NCBI RefSeq assembly: GCF_017745675.1
Contig: NZ_JAFLJM010000002.1
Location: 186,001 to 250,000 of the forward strand
DNA length: 64,000 bases
DNA from: Alkalihalobacillus sp. BA299
Lineage (GTDB): Bacteria; Bacillota; Bacilli; Bacillales; Bacillaceae_F
Direction: 5' to 3'
Position 1 is the stretch's first letter, and the number at the start of each line of letters is the position of its first letter. Under the pieces are notes generated by a model. It made no database searches and was not told the origin of the DNA. It was given only the letters and a program-made list of their open reading frames with translations. The position numbers were made by a program, and so were the translations under genes. Positions 52,888 through 63,199 of this stretch are shown here, one piece after another.

Positions 52888-54198
52888 CTATTCCAATAAT
52901 TTCGGTAACCATAATGCCAATTCTGGGAAGAAAATTAAGAGTAGTGTAGCTATAAGTTGTAATAGGATAAAAGGAAAAGTTGCCTTAAAAATTCGCTCAA
53001 TCGGTATCCTGTCAGAAACAGCACTTTTTAAGTAAAAAATCGCAAAACCAAAAGGTGGTGTTATAAAAGCCATTTGCAAGATAATCATGAATAGGATTCC
53101 CCACCATAGCGGGTCAAAGCCGTACTCAGCAATTAACGGAGAAATGATTGGAGCAGCTAACATGATCAATGCAACGGTCTCTAGGAACATCCCTAAAAAG
53201 ATAATAAACAAAATGCAAAGGATAAGCACTCCCCATTTACCACCAGGTGCTGCTTGAGCGATTTCTGATACTAGTTGATTCCCTCCAATTCCAGAGAAAA
53301 CAGCACTGAAAAAAGAAGCTCCTATTAATATCCATCCTACCATTGTTGTCATTTTAATGCTTTCGAAAACCGAACTAAAGAAGCTTTTCCAAGTAAGTCT
53401 TTTTGATACAATACAAATAATGATTGTACCAATAACTCCTACAGCAGCTCCTTCAGTTGGAGTTGCTGCCCCAGAAAAAATGGCTCCTAATACAATTAAA
53501 ATTAAGATTAATGGAAGAATAATAGATTTTAAAGAGATAAATTTTTCTTTCCATGTTGCCCGATTGTCTTTGGATAGTGCAGGAGCGATATCTTTATTTA
53601 TAATTGTTCGGATTAATATATAACCTATAAATAATATTGAAAGAAAAATACCCGCACTCAATCCACCAGCAAAAAGACTTGTTACAGAAACACCTGTTAT
53701 TGCCCCGTATACAACCATATTTAAGCTCGGAGGTATAAGTTGACCTAATGTCCCCCCTGCCATAACAGAACCTAAACTTAATTTTTCTTGATAATTATAT
53801 TTTAACATCTGTGGTAAAGCTATTAGACCTAGTCCGATGACACCTGCTGCTACCACCCCTGAAATCGCGCCAATAATTGCACCCACTAATATGGTCGCAA
53901 TAGCTAAACCACCCCGTAAACCGCCAGACCATTTATACAATGTATCATAAAGGTCCGATATTATATTTGATTTCTCTAATAAAATGGACATGAAAATGAA
54001 TAAAGGAATGGCAATTAAAGTGAATTTATTCATAATGCCCCATGTAGCGCTTGTTAATAGACCGCTACTAGAAAAACCCCATAAGGAAATAGAAAAGATT
54101 AGACCTGTAAAAGCAAGTGAAAAAGCGATCGGAACCCCTAAAAAAAGAAACAGAAAAAGAACAACAAACATTAATATAGGTAAATATTCAAACATCAT
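52888..54198 (-). CDS. TRAP transporter large permease (DctM type)
   Basis: A 436-residue permease with about twelve helices and the DctM motifs GAIIGAISGVVAAGVIGLG and GGTLGQLIPPSLNMVVYG. The start is ATG 54198, behind AAAGGAG, overlapping the DctQ gene by 11 bp; the longer frame adds a charged leader with no support. It is the third subunit of the TRAP system of the ALDH/DapA cluster. Confidence 0.88.
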   Translation of the reverse strand: MMFEYLPILMFVVLFLFLFLGVPIAFSLAFTGLIFSISLWGFSSSGLLTSATWGIMNKFTLIAIPLFIFMSILLEKSNIISDLYDTLYKWSGGLRGGLAIATILVGAIIGAISGVVAAGVIGLGLIALPQMLKYNYQEKLSLGSVMAGGTLGQLIPPSLNMVVYGAITGVSVTSLFAGGLSAGIFLSILFIGYILIRTIINKDIAPALSKDNRATWKEKFISLKSIILPLILILIVLGAIFSGAATPTEGAAVGVIGTIIICIVSKRLTWKSFFSSVFESIKMTTMVGWILIGASFFSAVFSGIGGNQLVSEIAQAAPGGKWGVLILCILFIIFLGMFLETVALIMLAAPIISPLIAEYGFDPLWWGILFMIILQMAFITPPFGFAIFYLKSAVSDRIPIERIFKATFPFILLQLIATLLLIFFPELALWLPKLLE

Positions 54199-54703
54199 TT
54201 TCTCTCTCCTTTCCGAGAAGCTTTCCAATCAATTGAAGTAATTGTTTAAAAGCTTGTAAAAAAATTAATAACGCGGAAATAGGAATGAACCATTTAAACC
54301 ACCAGATTGGAGGATTAAAAGTACTCTGATGTGAAGAACGTTCGCCTATTAATGTTGAATCTAATGCCATCTTATAACCTTGCCAGCATAGCGTAAAACA
54401 AACAAATAAGATGATCAATATGGACAGGATTTGCAATATCTGTTGACCTTTCTCTGGTAATTTTCTAGGGAAAATATCAACTGCTAGATGTGAATTTGTT
54501 CTAAGACCTTCTGCACCTGAAATTAGGATAAAAATTCCGAACAAAAATAATGGTATCTCAAATCCCCAAACTGGTGACTTACTAAAGAAAAATCTCATGA
54601 TAATTGTATAACATATAACTAAAGTTAATGGAATGATCAAAAAGCTGGCTAAATGAGAGGACCATTTAGTTATCACATCAACTGTTTTATAAAAACTTTT
54701 CAT
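54188..54703 (-). CDS. TRAP transporter small permease (DctQ type)
   Basis: About 171 residues, four transmembrane segments, with the conserved GAEGLRTNSHLAVDIFPRKLP region of DctQ subunits. ATG 54703 follows GGTGAT; an ATG five codons upstream lacks a ribosome binding site. A strong hairpin separates it from the receptor gene. Confidence 0.85.
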   Translation of the reverse strand: MKSFYKTVDVITKWSSHLASFLIIPLTLVICYTIIMRFFFSKSPVWGFEIPLFLFGIFILISGAEGLRTNSHLAVDIFPRKLPEKGQQILQILSILIILFVCFTLCWQGYKMALDSTLIGERSSHQSTFNPPIWWFKWFIPISALLIFLQAFKQLLQLIGKLLGKERENDV

Positions 54704-54759
54704 AGGAGATATCACCATATTTCTACTAGATTTTTCCCTCTATCTTTCTTTTTTGATTG

Positions 54760-54794
54760 AAAAGAGCGAATGTTAAAATATCATTCGCTCTTTT
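54760..54794 (-). terminator. hairpin between the receptor and permease genes
   Basis: 13-bp perfect stem AAAAGAGCGAATG/CATTCGCTCTTTT with a 9-nt loop, ending in TTTTC on the minus strand. As at 3303-3323 it can act as a partial terminator giving more receptor than permease. Confidence 0.75.
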
Positions 54795-54812
54795 ATTAAT
54801 TCTTACAAAAAT

Positions 54813-55919
54813 CTAATTGGTATAACCGAGTATTTTGGCTTCCTCAACATATCCTAAATCAGATAAGACTTCGGCATATGCATCAACAAATTCTGCACTT
54901 TCTGGGCTTTCTTCTTTAAGTTCAAGTAATAGTTCAAATGCAACCCTTCTCATTTTCTCTACGTCTTCTTCAGGCAGTTGAATAATTTCTACTCCGCTAT
55001 TTATCCATTCTTGCTTAGCCTTCATGTTCTCTACGGCATAAGAGATTGCAGACTGATATCTTGCTTTGTCACGAGCAGCAATAACAATAGCCTTCAGATC
55101 ATCTGGAAGCTCTTCCCACGCCTTTGGATTTACAATTAATTCCTTATCACTACTTGGTCCAACATGTAAAGCTGGGTCAATGACATATTTCGTTACTTCA
55201 TGTAAAGCCATATCTTTACCTACAAGGAAATCATTATACTCTGCTGCATCAACTGTACCAAGTTGTAGGCCTGTATATATTTCAGGTGCTGATAAAGAGA
55301 CGGAAGATGCTCCTAACTTTCCGTAAAAAAGATTAGCTATCCCTGCTGCCCTAATATTTTTCCCTTTAAAATCCTCAATAGATTGGATAGGAACTGTAGA
55401 CATAAGGATTTCTTCTGGAGCATAATCAAATGAACCTAAATTTTTAATTCCATGCTTTTCATACGCTTTTGATAATAGTGGTTCAAGTTTTTCAGAACGG
55501 TAGTAATGTTCACTAAAACCTTGTAATGGATCACCTGGGAACGTACCACCACCTAATGCAAACACAGGGTCTTTCCCTGTCCAAAAGCCTGTATATATTG
55601 CGGCTATTTCTACTACGCCGTTCTTAACTGAATCAAAGGTATCTGTTGTTGGGAATAGATTATCAGCTCCATAAGGTTCGATGATTAGTCTACCACCAGA
55701 AGCTTCTTCAACAGCTTTAACAAAAGGGATTATTGTACCCTCATATCTCGAAGTCCCAGGAATTTGATGTGTTACCATTCTCCACTTATATACTTTTTGT
55801 GGTTGCGCTTCTCCATCTACTGTTTCCTTAGGTGAGCAACCAGAAATAACGAATATAGATACTAAGAGAACGTTCAAGATAATCAAGGCTTTCATTCTTT
55901 TATTTTGTAAAAGTTTCAT
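54813..55919 (-). CDS. TRAP transporter substrate-binding lipoprotein (DctP type)
   Basis: A 368-residue receptor with signal peptide and lipobox FVISGCSP, then the DctP fold. FKGKNIRAAGIANLFYGKLG matches the receptor core with the conserved Arg, and TGLQLGTVDAAEYND is the second family block. The TYR/FNE-rich binding cleft is reminiscent of mannitol/keto-acid-type receptors. The ATG follows GAGGAGTG. It is the first transporter gene after the enzyme genes in this cluster. Confidence 0.85.
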   Translation of the reverse strand: MKLLQNKRMKALIILNVLLVSIFVISGCSPKETVDGEAQPQKVYKWRMVTHQIPGTSRYEGTIIPFVKAVEEASGGRLIIEPYGADNLFPTTDTFDSVKNGVVEIAAIYTGFWTGKDPVFALGGGTFPGDPLQGFSEHYYRSEKLEPLLSKAYEKHGIKNLGSFDYAPEEILMSTVPIQSIEDFKGKNIRAAGIANLFYGKLGASSVSLSAPEIYTGLQLGTVDAAEYNDFLVGKDMALHEVTKYVIDPALHVGPSSDKELIVNPKAWEELPDDLKAIVIAARDKARYQSAISYAVENMKAKQEWINSGVEIIQLPEEDVEKMRRVAFELLLELKEESPESAEFVDAYAEVLSDLGYVEEAKILGYTN

Positions 55920-56048
55920 ATTTTCACTCCTCTTGAGATTTATTTACCGAACCCCATTAAAGGTAGTCTTCATAGTCATATAAATTTGAGGAACGTAAAT
56001 ACTATATTTTATAGATAAATGGTAACTGGATCAACATTATAGATCACC

Positions 56049-57506
56049 TTAACCTTTAACAAATACAGTTTTAATAGATGTGAAAAATTCAATGGCTGCT
56101 TGGCCTTGTTCCCGAGAATGAGAACTTGACTGTTTCATCCCACCAAACGGAGCTTGAAGTTCAACACCAGCACTCTCCGCATTAATTCGAACAAGGCCTG
56201 AGTCAATATCATTGATAAACGAAAGCATATTATTGATGTTAGTCGTAAAAATGGACGCACTTAAACCAAACTTAACATCATTCGCCACTGCTAGTGCTTC
56301 TTCAACCGTATCAACTTTAATTAAAGCTAAAACCGGCCCAAAAATTTCCTCTTGAGCAATCGTCATTTGACTTGTTACATTTTCAAATATGGTAGGTTGA
56401 ACGTAGAAACCATTCTTCAATTCCTTTTCTTCATGTATTTCGCCGCCATATAGAAGTGTTGCTCCCTCTTCATTTCCTTTTTCGATATAGGATAGAACTG
56501 TATTTAATTGGGATTCACTCGCACAAGGTCCCATCCACGTTGCTTCATCTAGACCATTACCTACTTTAATTTCTTTTACTTTCTTTATTAATTTTTCTTT
56601 AAATTCTTCATAAATATCCTTTTGGACAATGACACGGCTTGTCGCTGTACATTTTTGTCCTGTTGATCGGAGGCCACCACTAATTGTTGCTTCTACGGCT
56701 AATTCAAGATCGGCATCGGCTGCAACTATAACTGGATTTTTCCCCCCCATTTCTAGTTGATACTTGGCACCACGAGCCAGGGCACCTTGCCCAACAACCT
56801 TTCCTACTTCGTCAGAACCTGTAAATGTAATCCCATCAATATCCACGTGGTCAATAATACCTTGGCCTATTACAGAGCCTTGACCTGTTACCATATTAAT
56901 TACACCTGGTGGAATACCTGCTTCATCAAAACATTCAATCACTTTTGCAGCAGTTACAGATGTTTCATTAGCTGGTTTAAAAACTACCGTGTTTCCATAA
57001 ATAAGTGCAGGGGCAATTTTCCAGATAGGAATTGCCACCGGAAAATTCCACGGAGTGATGACACCGACTACACCTAAAGGAGCACGTGTTGTAAACATTA
57101 ATGCATCACTATCAGTGGATGGAATAACATCTCCTATTTTCCTCATTCCTTCACCTGCATAATAACGGAGAATAGCTACTCCACGAGCTGTTTCACCTTT
57201 AGCTTCAGTAAAAGTTTTTCCCATTTCTTTAGTCATTACCGTTGCAATCTCATCGATGTTTTTTTCGATATGATTTGCAACTTTATATAGATACTCACCA
57301 CGAATAGCTCCTGATTGCTTTTTCCATCCAGCTTGTGATTCTTTAGCAGCACGAACTGCATGATCCAGGTCTACTATTGTTGATTTTTGCACGTAACCAA
57401 CAATTTCATGTTTGTTTGCTGGATTAATACTAGGTATAAGTTCTTCATTTATACTAGTTTTCCAATTTCCATTAATATAATTAAAGTACGTTATTGGTTC
57501 AGTCAT
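56049..57506 (-). CDS. aldehyde dehydrogenase (2-oxoglutarate-semialdehyde dehydrogenase-like)
   Basis: A 485-residue NAD(P)-dependent [12 protein letters not shown] cofactor segment, LEMGGKNP with general-base Glu, and [11 protein letters not shown] with the catalytic Cys. Next to a DapA-family dehydratase/deaminase and a TRAP importer it most likely oxidises 2,5-dioxopentanoate to 2-oxoglutarate. That reaction ends oxidative pathways for glucarate, pentonates or hydroxyproline. ATG 57506 follows GAGGTG. Substrate assignment rests on context. Confidence 0.88.
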   Translation of the reverse strand: MTEPITYFNYINGNWKTSINEELIPSINPANKHEIVGYVQKSTIVDLDHAVRAAKESQAGWKKQSGAIRGEYLYKVANHIEKNIDEIATVMTKEMGKTFTEAKGETARGVAILRYYAGEGMRKIGDVIPSTDSDALMFTTRAPLGVVGVITPWNFPVAIPIWKIAPALIYGNTVVFKPANETSVTAAKVIECFDEAGIPPGVINMVTGQGSVIGQGIIDHVDIDGITFTGSDEVGKVVGQGALARGAKYQLEMGGKNPVIVAADADLELAVEATISGGLRSTGQKCTATSRVIVQKDIYEEFKEKLIKKVKEIKVGNGLDEATWMGPCASESQLNTVLSYIEKGNEEGATLLYGGEIHEEKELKNGFYVQPTIFENVTSQMTIAQEEIFGPVLALIKVDTVEEALAVANDVKFGLSASIFTTNINNMLSFINDIDSGLVRINAESAGVELQAPFGGMKQSSSHSREQGQAAIEFFTSIKTVFVKG

Positions 57507-57545
57507 AATAGTCACCTCGTCACCACACTTTTTTAATTAGTAAAA

Positions 57546-58424
57546 TTATACTGTTTGTTTCTTAAAATATTTAAAAGCTTCTTCTATTTTTTGATACTGT
57601 TCCGTACTTAATGGCAACCGTGGCGGTCTAGTGGAACCTACTGGTCGCCCAGCTAACTCCAACATATATTTAATAGATTGAACGAGTTGAGGATTAGCAT
57701 CAAAACGGAAAAGTGGTAAAAGATACTGATAAAGTTCTAGTGCTTCCTTAATTTTCCCTTCCTTAGCTAACTGGAAAATTTCTACCCCTTCCTTTGGTAA
57801 TGCATTGGGAACGCCAGCGATCCAGCCAGTAGCCCCAACTAATGCCCCTTCAACAACAAGGTCGTCTACACCCACCATAACTTCTAGGTCAGTTTTGTGT
57901 AAAATTTCTTGAATACGTCTTACATCCCCTGAAAATTCTTTGACACCAACAACATTTTTGAATTTTGAAATTTCCGCCAATAAATCAGGGGTCAAATCAG
58001 TTGGGTAATCTTTTGGGTTATTGTAAGCAATGATCGGTATCCCAACTTCAGATAACGCTCTATAATGTTCAATCACTTCATTTTCAATAGGTTTATAGTT
58101 AATTGGCGGTAAAGCCATAATCCCTGCTGCACCATGAATTTTAGCATGCTCCGCCCATTGAACGGCTTGAGCAGTTGAAGGTGCTCCTGTACCTACTACA
58201 ACAGGAACTCGACCATTAGCCACTTCAATTACAGTTTCTACTACCTTTGTTCTTTCTTCAATTGTAAGGGTGGCGTATTCCCCTAAAGAACCTCCAGGAA
58301 CAAGCCCATCTACTCCTTCTTCAATTAACCAGTTACATAGATTTTTTAATCCCTCATAGTCAACCTGGTTTTCTTCTGTAAAAGGTGTAACCAATGCAAC
58401 ATAAACTCCATTAAATTTTGCCAT
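57546..58424 (-). CDS. DapA/NAL family dehydratase, deaminase or aldolase
   Basis: A 292-residue (beta/alpha)8 class I lyase-family enzyme: GGSLGEYATLTIEER near the pyruvate site, AYNNP with the catalytic Tyr, and Schiff-base Lys in GVKEFSGD. Candidate activities are 5-dehydro-4-deoxyglucarate dehydratase, 2-keto-3-deoxy-pentonate dehydratase, or pyrroline-4-hydroxy-2-carboxylate deaminase. All deliver the semialdehyde used by the downstream ALDH. The catalytic loop alone does not decide among them. It is the first gene of the cluster, preceded by AT-rich DNA. Confidence 0.85.
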   Translation of the reverse strand: MAKFNGVYVALVTPFTEENQVDYEGLKNLCNWLIEEGVDGLVPGGSLGEYATLTIEERTKVVETVIEVANGRVPVVVGTGAPSTAQAVQWAEHAKIHGAAGIMALPPINYKPIENEVIEHYRALSEVGIPIIAYNNPKDYPTDLTPDLLAEISKFKNVVGVKEFSGDVRRIQEILHKTDLEVMVGVDDLVVEGALVGATGWIAGVPNALPKEGVEIFQLAKEGKIKEALELYQYLLPLFRFDANPQLVQSIKYMLELAGRPVGSTRPPRLPLSTEQYQKIEEAFKYFKKQTV

Positions 58425-59092
58425 TATAGCATCCCTCTTTTCTGAATTTTAGATTTTTCATAATATTTTGTAATCTATATAGTATTTATAACACCTTAAC
58501 CTAACAAAATCAATAAAATATTTAAATGGTTTTACCTTTTAAATAAAAAAATTACTAAGAAATGCATAAATATCAATATTTTGTTTTTTATGTAGTAATT
58601 AAAAATATCAATTGAATTCCCCTATTTCTAAACTTTCAATTTCTTTATTTCAAAATATATATAAGTTAATTGTTACATTATTATTACTTTTTTTAAAATT
58701 ATAGTCATTATTTTTGTAAGAATTTTTAACGGAATTTTCCTTCTCTTAAATAATCGATTAAGATTATTCGTATTTAATTTAAAGAAATTAACATGACACT
58801 AGACCATCGATATTGACAAATTAGGCCCGAGTAATCGGATTTGTACGGACTAACAGAAACTGACAAATTGATACCTCCTAGTGTTCATTTTTGTTCTACA
58901 TAAGTTTGATAGTTTTCTTTTTGCGGATGAGGAAAATAAGATAGTATTCGTTCTGTGACGACATACGGTGATTATAGCTACAAGAATGTACCATCTCTGC
59001 CATGTTTTTTATCAGCAGTTGTCACGAAATTTACCACTTGCTGTCAACGCGTTTACCAATAGAAAAACGTCAAGTATTTTGAAGTGAAAAAG
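58425..59092. other. AT-rich intergenic region
   Basis: No gene seen. The part next to 58425 presumably carries the promoter of the DapA-family cluster. AAGCCTAATCCCTC/GAGGAATTAGGCTT at 59091-59126 forms a strong hairpin just outside the foldback element. Confidence 0.4.
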
Positions 59093-59130
59093 CCTAATCC
59101 CTCTTATTTTTACCGAGGAATTAGGCTTAT

Positions 59131-59480
59131 GGTATTCCGCAATCGCACCCTTATCTACAGTATGATTTTCCACCGTACTCAACGTAAGTAAAGATAGCAA
59201 AAATGCCAGTTTTCTATCTTTGTAGAAGCATTATCTACAGTAAGTATTTATAGTTTTCAACGTAAACAACGATAGGACTTTACTTGGAGTGGTGGGTATG
59301 ATAGGCTGGTACGCCTACTGAAACAACTGCTTCAGCCTTTCAAGACCAATCATACCCACAGAGGCTCCAAGTCAAGTCCTTAAACGCTTATCTATGGATA
59401 CATGTACACAAAGATAAAAGGTAGATCATACCAACGTTTTATTGCTGATACTGTAGATAATAGCGCGATTGTGGAATATC
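59131..59480. mobile_element. foldback / MITE-like element
   Basis: Imperfect terminal inverted repeats of about 33 bp (59131-59163 against 59448-59480) contain ATTCCGCAATCGC and TTATCTACAGTAT. TTATCTACAGTA is also directly repeated at 59231. The centre, 59276-59380, folds on itself through GGACTT-ACTTGGAG and GGGTATGAT pairing with their complements. There is no coding capacity. It looks like a non-autonomous element with palindromic arms; the responsible transposase is not in the window. Confidence 0.65.
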
Positions 59481-59683
59481 ATTTTCTATTGAATAGTATC
59501 GTTGTACTACACAGCAAATGAATTTGTTGCTTTTCATCTTTCTTAATTCAGTATAAGCTACCCGTTAATATATAACCAAATAATACAATAAACAGGTATT
59601 TCACTTTATACTCTTTACAGCATCAAAATACATATCAGTAAAATATTCTATTTCATTAAGTTACATTCTACTTCTTTTATGAT

Positions 59684-60150
59684 TTAGCACGACCGTATTG
59701 GTATGATACCCCCATATGTACGTAACGTATTCTCTTCATATTCTTCATGAAAAAGTTTACGCTTTTGTAAAATAGGAATGACATACTCAACAAAGTCATC
59801 AACTGAATCTGCAGTGCTGTCAGGTACAACAGAGAAGCCATCACAGGCACCAGCTATAAACCACTCTTCCATTAAGTCTGCTACTTGTTCTGGTGTACCA
59901 GCTACTACCGGATGATAATTTATTACACCGTGATCAATAATATCTCTTATCGTCCAACCTTCTTTTACCAGTTTTACTGCACGAACTGAACGGGGATCGT
60001 TTGGATTCGGGGTTGCCTGTGCCCGCAATTCTTTCAATACAGGTTTATCGATATCTTTCATAAAAAGTGGTAATCCAATCATCATTTCCAAATAACCTAC
60101 TCTCTGGTTACGATGGGGGGATTGGTAAACCCTCAGTAAGTATTCACGAA
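59684..60150 (-). pseudogene. luciferase-like FMN monooxygenase remnant
   Basis: The frame to 60091 (135 residues) contains the C-terminal part of NtaA/SnaA/DszA-type flavin monooxygenases: VVAGTPEQVADLMEEWF and GACDGFSVVPDS. The in-frame sequence extends to about 60150 without a start, then a stop, so some 300 N-terminal residues are missing. It is a broken gene beside the BMC locus. Confidence 0.75.
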
Positions 60151-60203
60151 TTCAGGGTCTTTTCAAGCTGGAAAAAAGATTCACATCATTCTTTATACTT
60201 GTA

Positions 60204-61148
60204 CTACTTTGTTTTTAATATGCTTAACACTTTTTTAACCGATTGTGCTGATTTATCAAGTGCGGATTGTTCATTTTCGCTTAACGGAATTTCAATGATA
60301 CTTTCTATTCCGTTTCCACCTAAAATAGTAGGAACACCGAGATAGATATCCGAGTAACCGTATTCGCCCTCAAGATAAGCGATGGATGGTAAAATTCGCT
60401 TTTTATCTTTTAAAATCGCTTCGGCCATTTCAACCATTGACGCAGCAGGAGCATAATAGGCACTGCCTTGTCCAAGCAGGTTGACAATTTCGCCTCCGCC
60501 TTTGCGGGTTCTTTCCACGATGGCTTCCATACGATCTTCTGGAATTAGTTTTTCAAGTGGAATTCCACCAGCATAGGAGTAACGAACAAGCGGAACCATG
60601 TCATCGCCATGACCGCCTAGAACAAATCCAGAAATATCTTCAATCGATACCACTAATTCTTCCGCTACAAAGGTATTAAACCGCGCCGTATCTAGCACCC
60701 CTGATTGGCCAATTACTCGATTTTTTGGAAAGCCTGTTGTTTTGTAGCAGACATAAGTCATCGCATCAACAGGATTACTTAATACGAGAACATAAGAATT
60801 TGGTGCATACTTCTTAATATTCTCTGAAACTTCGATCATGATCTTTTCATTGGTAGTTACTAAATCATCCCGGCTCATCCCGGGTTTACGCGGTAACCCG
60901 GCAGTCATGAGAACAAGATCCGCATCTTGAATGTCCTGATAATCGGACGTACCAGTAATGTGTGCATTAAAGCGTTGAATGGGACTTGCCTCAAGCATAT
61001 CAAGTGCTTTCCCTTTTGTTGGACCAGATTGTGAGGGAATATCTACGAGTACTACGTCTCCAAGTTCTTTTTGTGCCAGCATTAGAGCTGCAGTTGCACC
61101 AGTAAACCCTGCACCAATGACTGCTAATTTTCTGCGTTTGAAAGCCAT
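60204..61148 (-). CDS. mdh: malate dehydrogenase
   Basis: A 314-residue LDH-like malate dehydrogenase: GAGFTGA nucleotide loop, [13 protein letters not shown] with the substrate-specificity Arg, and catalytic His in GGHGDD. ATG 61148 follows GGAGTG. It lies 31 bp after the BMC shell gene 61180 on the same strand, so it is probably transcribed with the microcompartment genes. It may recycle NADH/NAD+ for the compartment. I see no clear targeting helix at its ends, so encapsulation is uncertain. Confidence 0.88.
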   Translation of the reverse strand: MAFKRRKLAVIGAGFTGATAALMLAQKELGDVVLVDIPSQSGPTKGKALDMLEASPIQRFNAHITGTSDYQDIQDADLVLMTAGLPRKPGMSRDDLVTTNEKIMIEVSENIKKYAPNSYVLVLSNPVDAMTYVCYKTTGFPKNRVIGQSGVLDTARFNTFVAEELVVSIEDISGFVLGGHGDDMVPLVRYSYAGGIPLEKLIPEDRMEAIVERTRKGGGEIVNLLGQGSAYYAPAASMVEMAEAILKDKKRILPSIAYLEGEYGYSDIYLGVPTILGGNGIESIIEIPLSENEQSALDKSAQSVKKVLSILKTK

Positions 61149-61179
61149 TTTTTTACACTCCATTCATTCGCTTATTTAT

Positions 61180-61566
61180 CTATTTATCTTCTTTTGGACT
61201 GATTTCAGGTTTTGTCGTTACATCTGTTTGATTTTGTGTTGTAGTTGGTTTTTTCCTTGTATTTCGATTAGGTGGGGCTGTGACTTTGTCTTTCTTATCG
61301 TCTAATAAAGCGGACTTAATCGACTCATCCGGATGTGGGATGACATGGGCACCAACTAATTCCCCTACTCTAGCTGCGGCCGCTTTTCCCGCCTCTACTG
61401 CAGCTTGCACCGCACCGACATCCCCTTGAACTAAAACTGTAACAAGCGCTGCATCGATCTTTTCCTGCTTAACCAACGTGACATCCGCTGATTTTAACAT
61501 TGCATCTGCTGCTTCGATGGAACCAATCAATCCTCTTGTTTCAATCATTCCTAATGCTCTGCTCAT
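61180..61566 (-). CDS. BMC shell protein (hexameric) with C-terminal extension
   Basis: A 128-residue protein with one BMC domain (about 1-90: [40 protein letters not shown]). A hydrophilic Lys/Thr/Pro-rich tail of about 38 residues follows. It makes hexagonal tiles of the microcompartment shell. The tail is longer than in the second BMC-H of the locus and may contact cargo or cytoplasmic partners. It overlaps the EutN-type gene by 4 bp. Confidence 0.93.
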   Translation of the reverse strand: MSRALGMIETRGLIGSIEAADAMLKSADVTLVKQEKIDAALVTVLVQGDVGAVQAAVEAGKAAAARVGELVGAHVIPHPDESIKSALLDDKKDKVTAPPNRNTRKKPTTTQNQTDVTTKPEISPKEDK

Positions 61567-61850
61567 TTTCCATTCACCTCTTTTTGTTCTACATCAACCG
61601 AATCGATGATCCCGATAATAAGGGCATCAATGGGCATCTTTATTTCATTGGAAAGATTAGCTGCTGCACTTCCACGGGTTACAAGAACTTGATCGCCAAA
61701 ACCAGCTCCAATTCGATCGACTGCCACAAATGGTACTCCAGGAGATGTACGGTCAGGTAACTCGGGTTGGACAATTAAAAATTTCAAGCCTTTTAACTCG
61801 TCCTCTTTTCTTGTAGCCCATACATTTCCAATGACTGTCCCTAATTCCAT
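61563..61850 (-). CDS. BMC-P shell vertex protein (EutN/CcmL family)
   Basis: A 95-residue EutN/CcmL protein: [40 protein letters not shown], and [13 protein letters not shown]. Pentamers of it cap the vertices of the shell. It overlaps both neighbours by a few bases, indicating a tightly coupled operon. Confidence 0.93.
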   Translation of the reverse strand: MELGTVIGNVWATRKEDELKGLKFLIVQPELPDRTSPGVPFVAVDRIGAGFGDQVLVTRGSAAANLSNEIKMPIDALIIGIIDSVDVEQKEVNGK

Positions 61851-62518
61851 TCCCTTTTCTCTCCTTTTAGATCAAGTTCCACGATGTCTATTCCCATTTC
61901 TCTAGCTGTATCTTTAGCTAATGGTGTGATGATCGTATTTGAGTCGACCTTAAGAACACTTTCCTTGCAGTCTTGTACATCTCTTCGTGTTAAAATCTTC
62001 TTTTTTGCAGATCTTGACAGCGGTTCTTGCTTGGGTTTTACTGTAAGAGTCTCTAAGAAACTTTCTAAAGTTTCAACCTTTGCCCCAAATTCCAAGAGTG
62101 CCTGGTGATAGCGTTGTATTTGTGCAACATAAGCCTTATTCTTCGGACTACTAGAAAACAAATGGTCTTGTAAATAAACGGTCGGGATGATCGATACTGG
62201 GGTGGACTCCATAAAACAACGGGAAAGTAATTTACTTTCGGTATTGTCAAATATCCCTAGCGCCCCTTTTGTAATTAAATCCTGTGTCGCATGTAGGAAA
62301 AGGACACGATCATATAAATCAACGTATACCTTTTTCTCGCCTTCATAATGGACGACTATCCATCTCGTTTGTAATAGCAACAAATGCTTCGGCTCCAAAA
62401 ATGAAGTGTCTCCAACGACAAGTAATTTAGGTTTAGCCTCTGTTCCTGCCTTTTCTTCTTTAGAAAGCTGTGCGACCACTTCCCGAACAATTTGTTCAAT
62501 CATGTCACGATGGATCAT
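61841..62518 (-). CDS. BMC-associated protein with encapsulation-peptide-like N-terminus
   Basis: A 225-residue protein I cannot name with certainty. The N-terminal amphipathic helix IEQIVREVVAQL mirrors those of the PduL and aldehyde dehydrogenase in this locus. A flavoprotein-like or Rossmann-like middle (PKLLVVGDTSFL...) follows. The C-terminus ITPLAKDTAREMGIDI matches the short segment seen in EutT/EutQ-type ethanolamine proteins and other BMC accessory proteins. It overlaps pduL by 4 bp. Probably lumenal. Confidence 0.6.
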   Translation of the reverse strand: MIHRDMIEQIVREVVAQLSKEEKAGTEAKPKLLVVGDTSFLEPKHLLLLQTRWIVVHYEGEKKVYVDLYDRVLFLHATQDLITKGALGIFDNTESKLLSRCFMESTPVSIIPTVYLQDHLFSSSPKNKAYVAQIQRYHQALLEFGAKVETLESFLETLTVKPKQEPLSRSAKKKILTRRDVQDCKESVLKVDSNTIITPLAKDTAREMGIDIVELDLKGEKREWN

Positions 62519-63168
62519 CTTCCAATTCCATCCTTCACAATTTTCCCCATCGTTTTTCCAGTGATAAAACCAGCATTCGCTTCATCTGTATCGACATGCA
62601 TTTCAAGCTTATACCTCGGTGAAACACGGATTAAAACTTTCCCAAGTGAGAGTGGACGTTCACCTTGAATTTCAACTTTTACATATTCCCCATTTTCCAC
62701 TCCATGCCGCTTCGCATCTTTGGGCTCCATATGAATGTGTGCTTGGGCAATAATTAGTCCTTTGTTTATAGATAGACTACCTTTTGGACCCTCAATGGTG
62801 ATTGGTGAGGAGCCCTCAATATCTCCCGACTCTCTTAAAGGTGGTATGAAGCCAAGTTTAATCGAGTCTGTTTTACTAATTTCTACTTGGGTCATATTAC
62901 GTGCAGGACCAAGTATACGCACTTTTTCAATACTTCCCTTTGGTCCCACAATCGTAACCGTTTCATTTGAGGCAAATTGACCAGGTTGCGATAAATCCGC
63001 TTTTTTGGTTAACTCGTATCCTTCACCAAAAAGGGTTTCAAGGTCACTTTTACTTAAATGGCAATGTCGAGCAGAAACAGCGATTGGAATGTTATACGGG
63101 TTATGAGTTTCCCAATGTAAACGAGTCACGACTTCTTTCACAATCGATTCGATAAGCTGTTGATCCAT
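62515..63168 (-). CDS. pduL: phosphate propanoyltransferase (PduL)
   Basis: A 217-residue PduL-type phosphotransacylase, converting acyl-CoA to acyl phosphate and recycling CoA inside the compartment. An N-terminal encapsulation helix IESIVKEVVTRL is followed by the two PduL domains with zinc-binding SARHCHLS and AHIHMEPKDA. EMHVDTDEANAG closes the family pattern. The start 63168 is preceded by a purine-rich site. It follows the first BMC-H gene by about 30 bp. Confidence 0.93.
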   Translation of the reverse strand: MDQQLIESIVKEVVTRLHWETHNPYNIPIAVSARHCHLSKSDLETLFGEGYELTKKADLSQPGQFASNETVTIVGPKGSIEKVRILGPARNMTQVEISKTDSIKLGFIPPLRESGDIEGSSPITIEGPKGSLSINKGLIIAQAHIHMEPKDAKRHGVENGEYVKVEIQGERPLSLGKVLIRVSPRYKLEMHVDTDEANAGFITGKTMGKIVKDGIGR

Positions 63169-63199
63169 GTTTCATGCTCCTTTTTTATTAAATCTAGTT

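Noticed and set aside
59012..59200. 62-codon minus-strand open frame
   Set aside because: It crosses the end of the foldback element and an adjacent hairpin; no ribosome binding site or recognisable domain.
59684..60091. Intact 135-residue monooxygenase domain protein
   Set aside because: The family needs about 430 residues; the barrel N-terminus is absent and no ribosome binding site precedes the first ATG, so it is a remnant.
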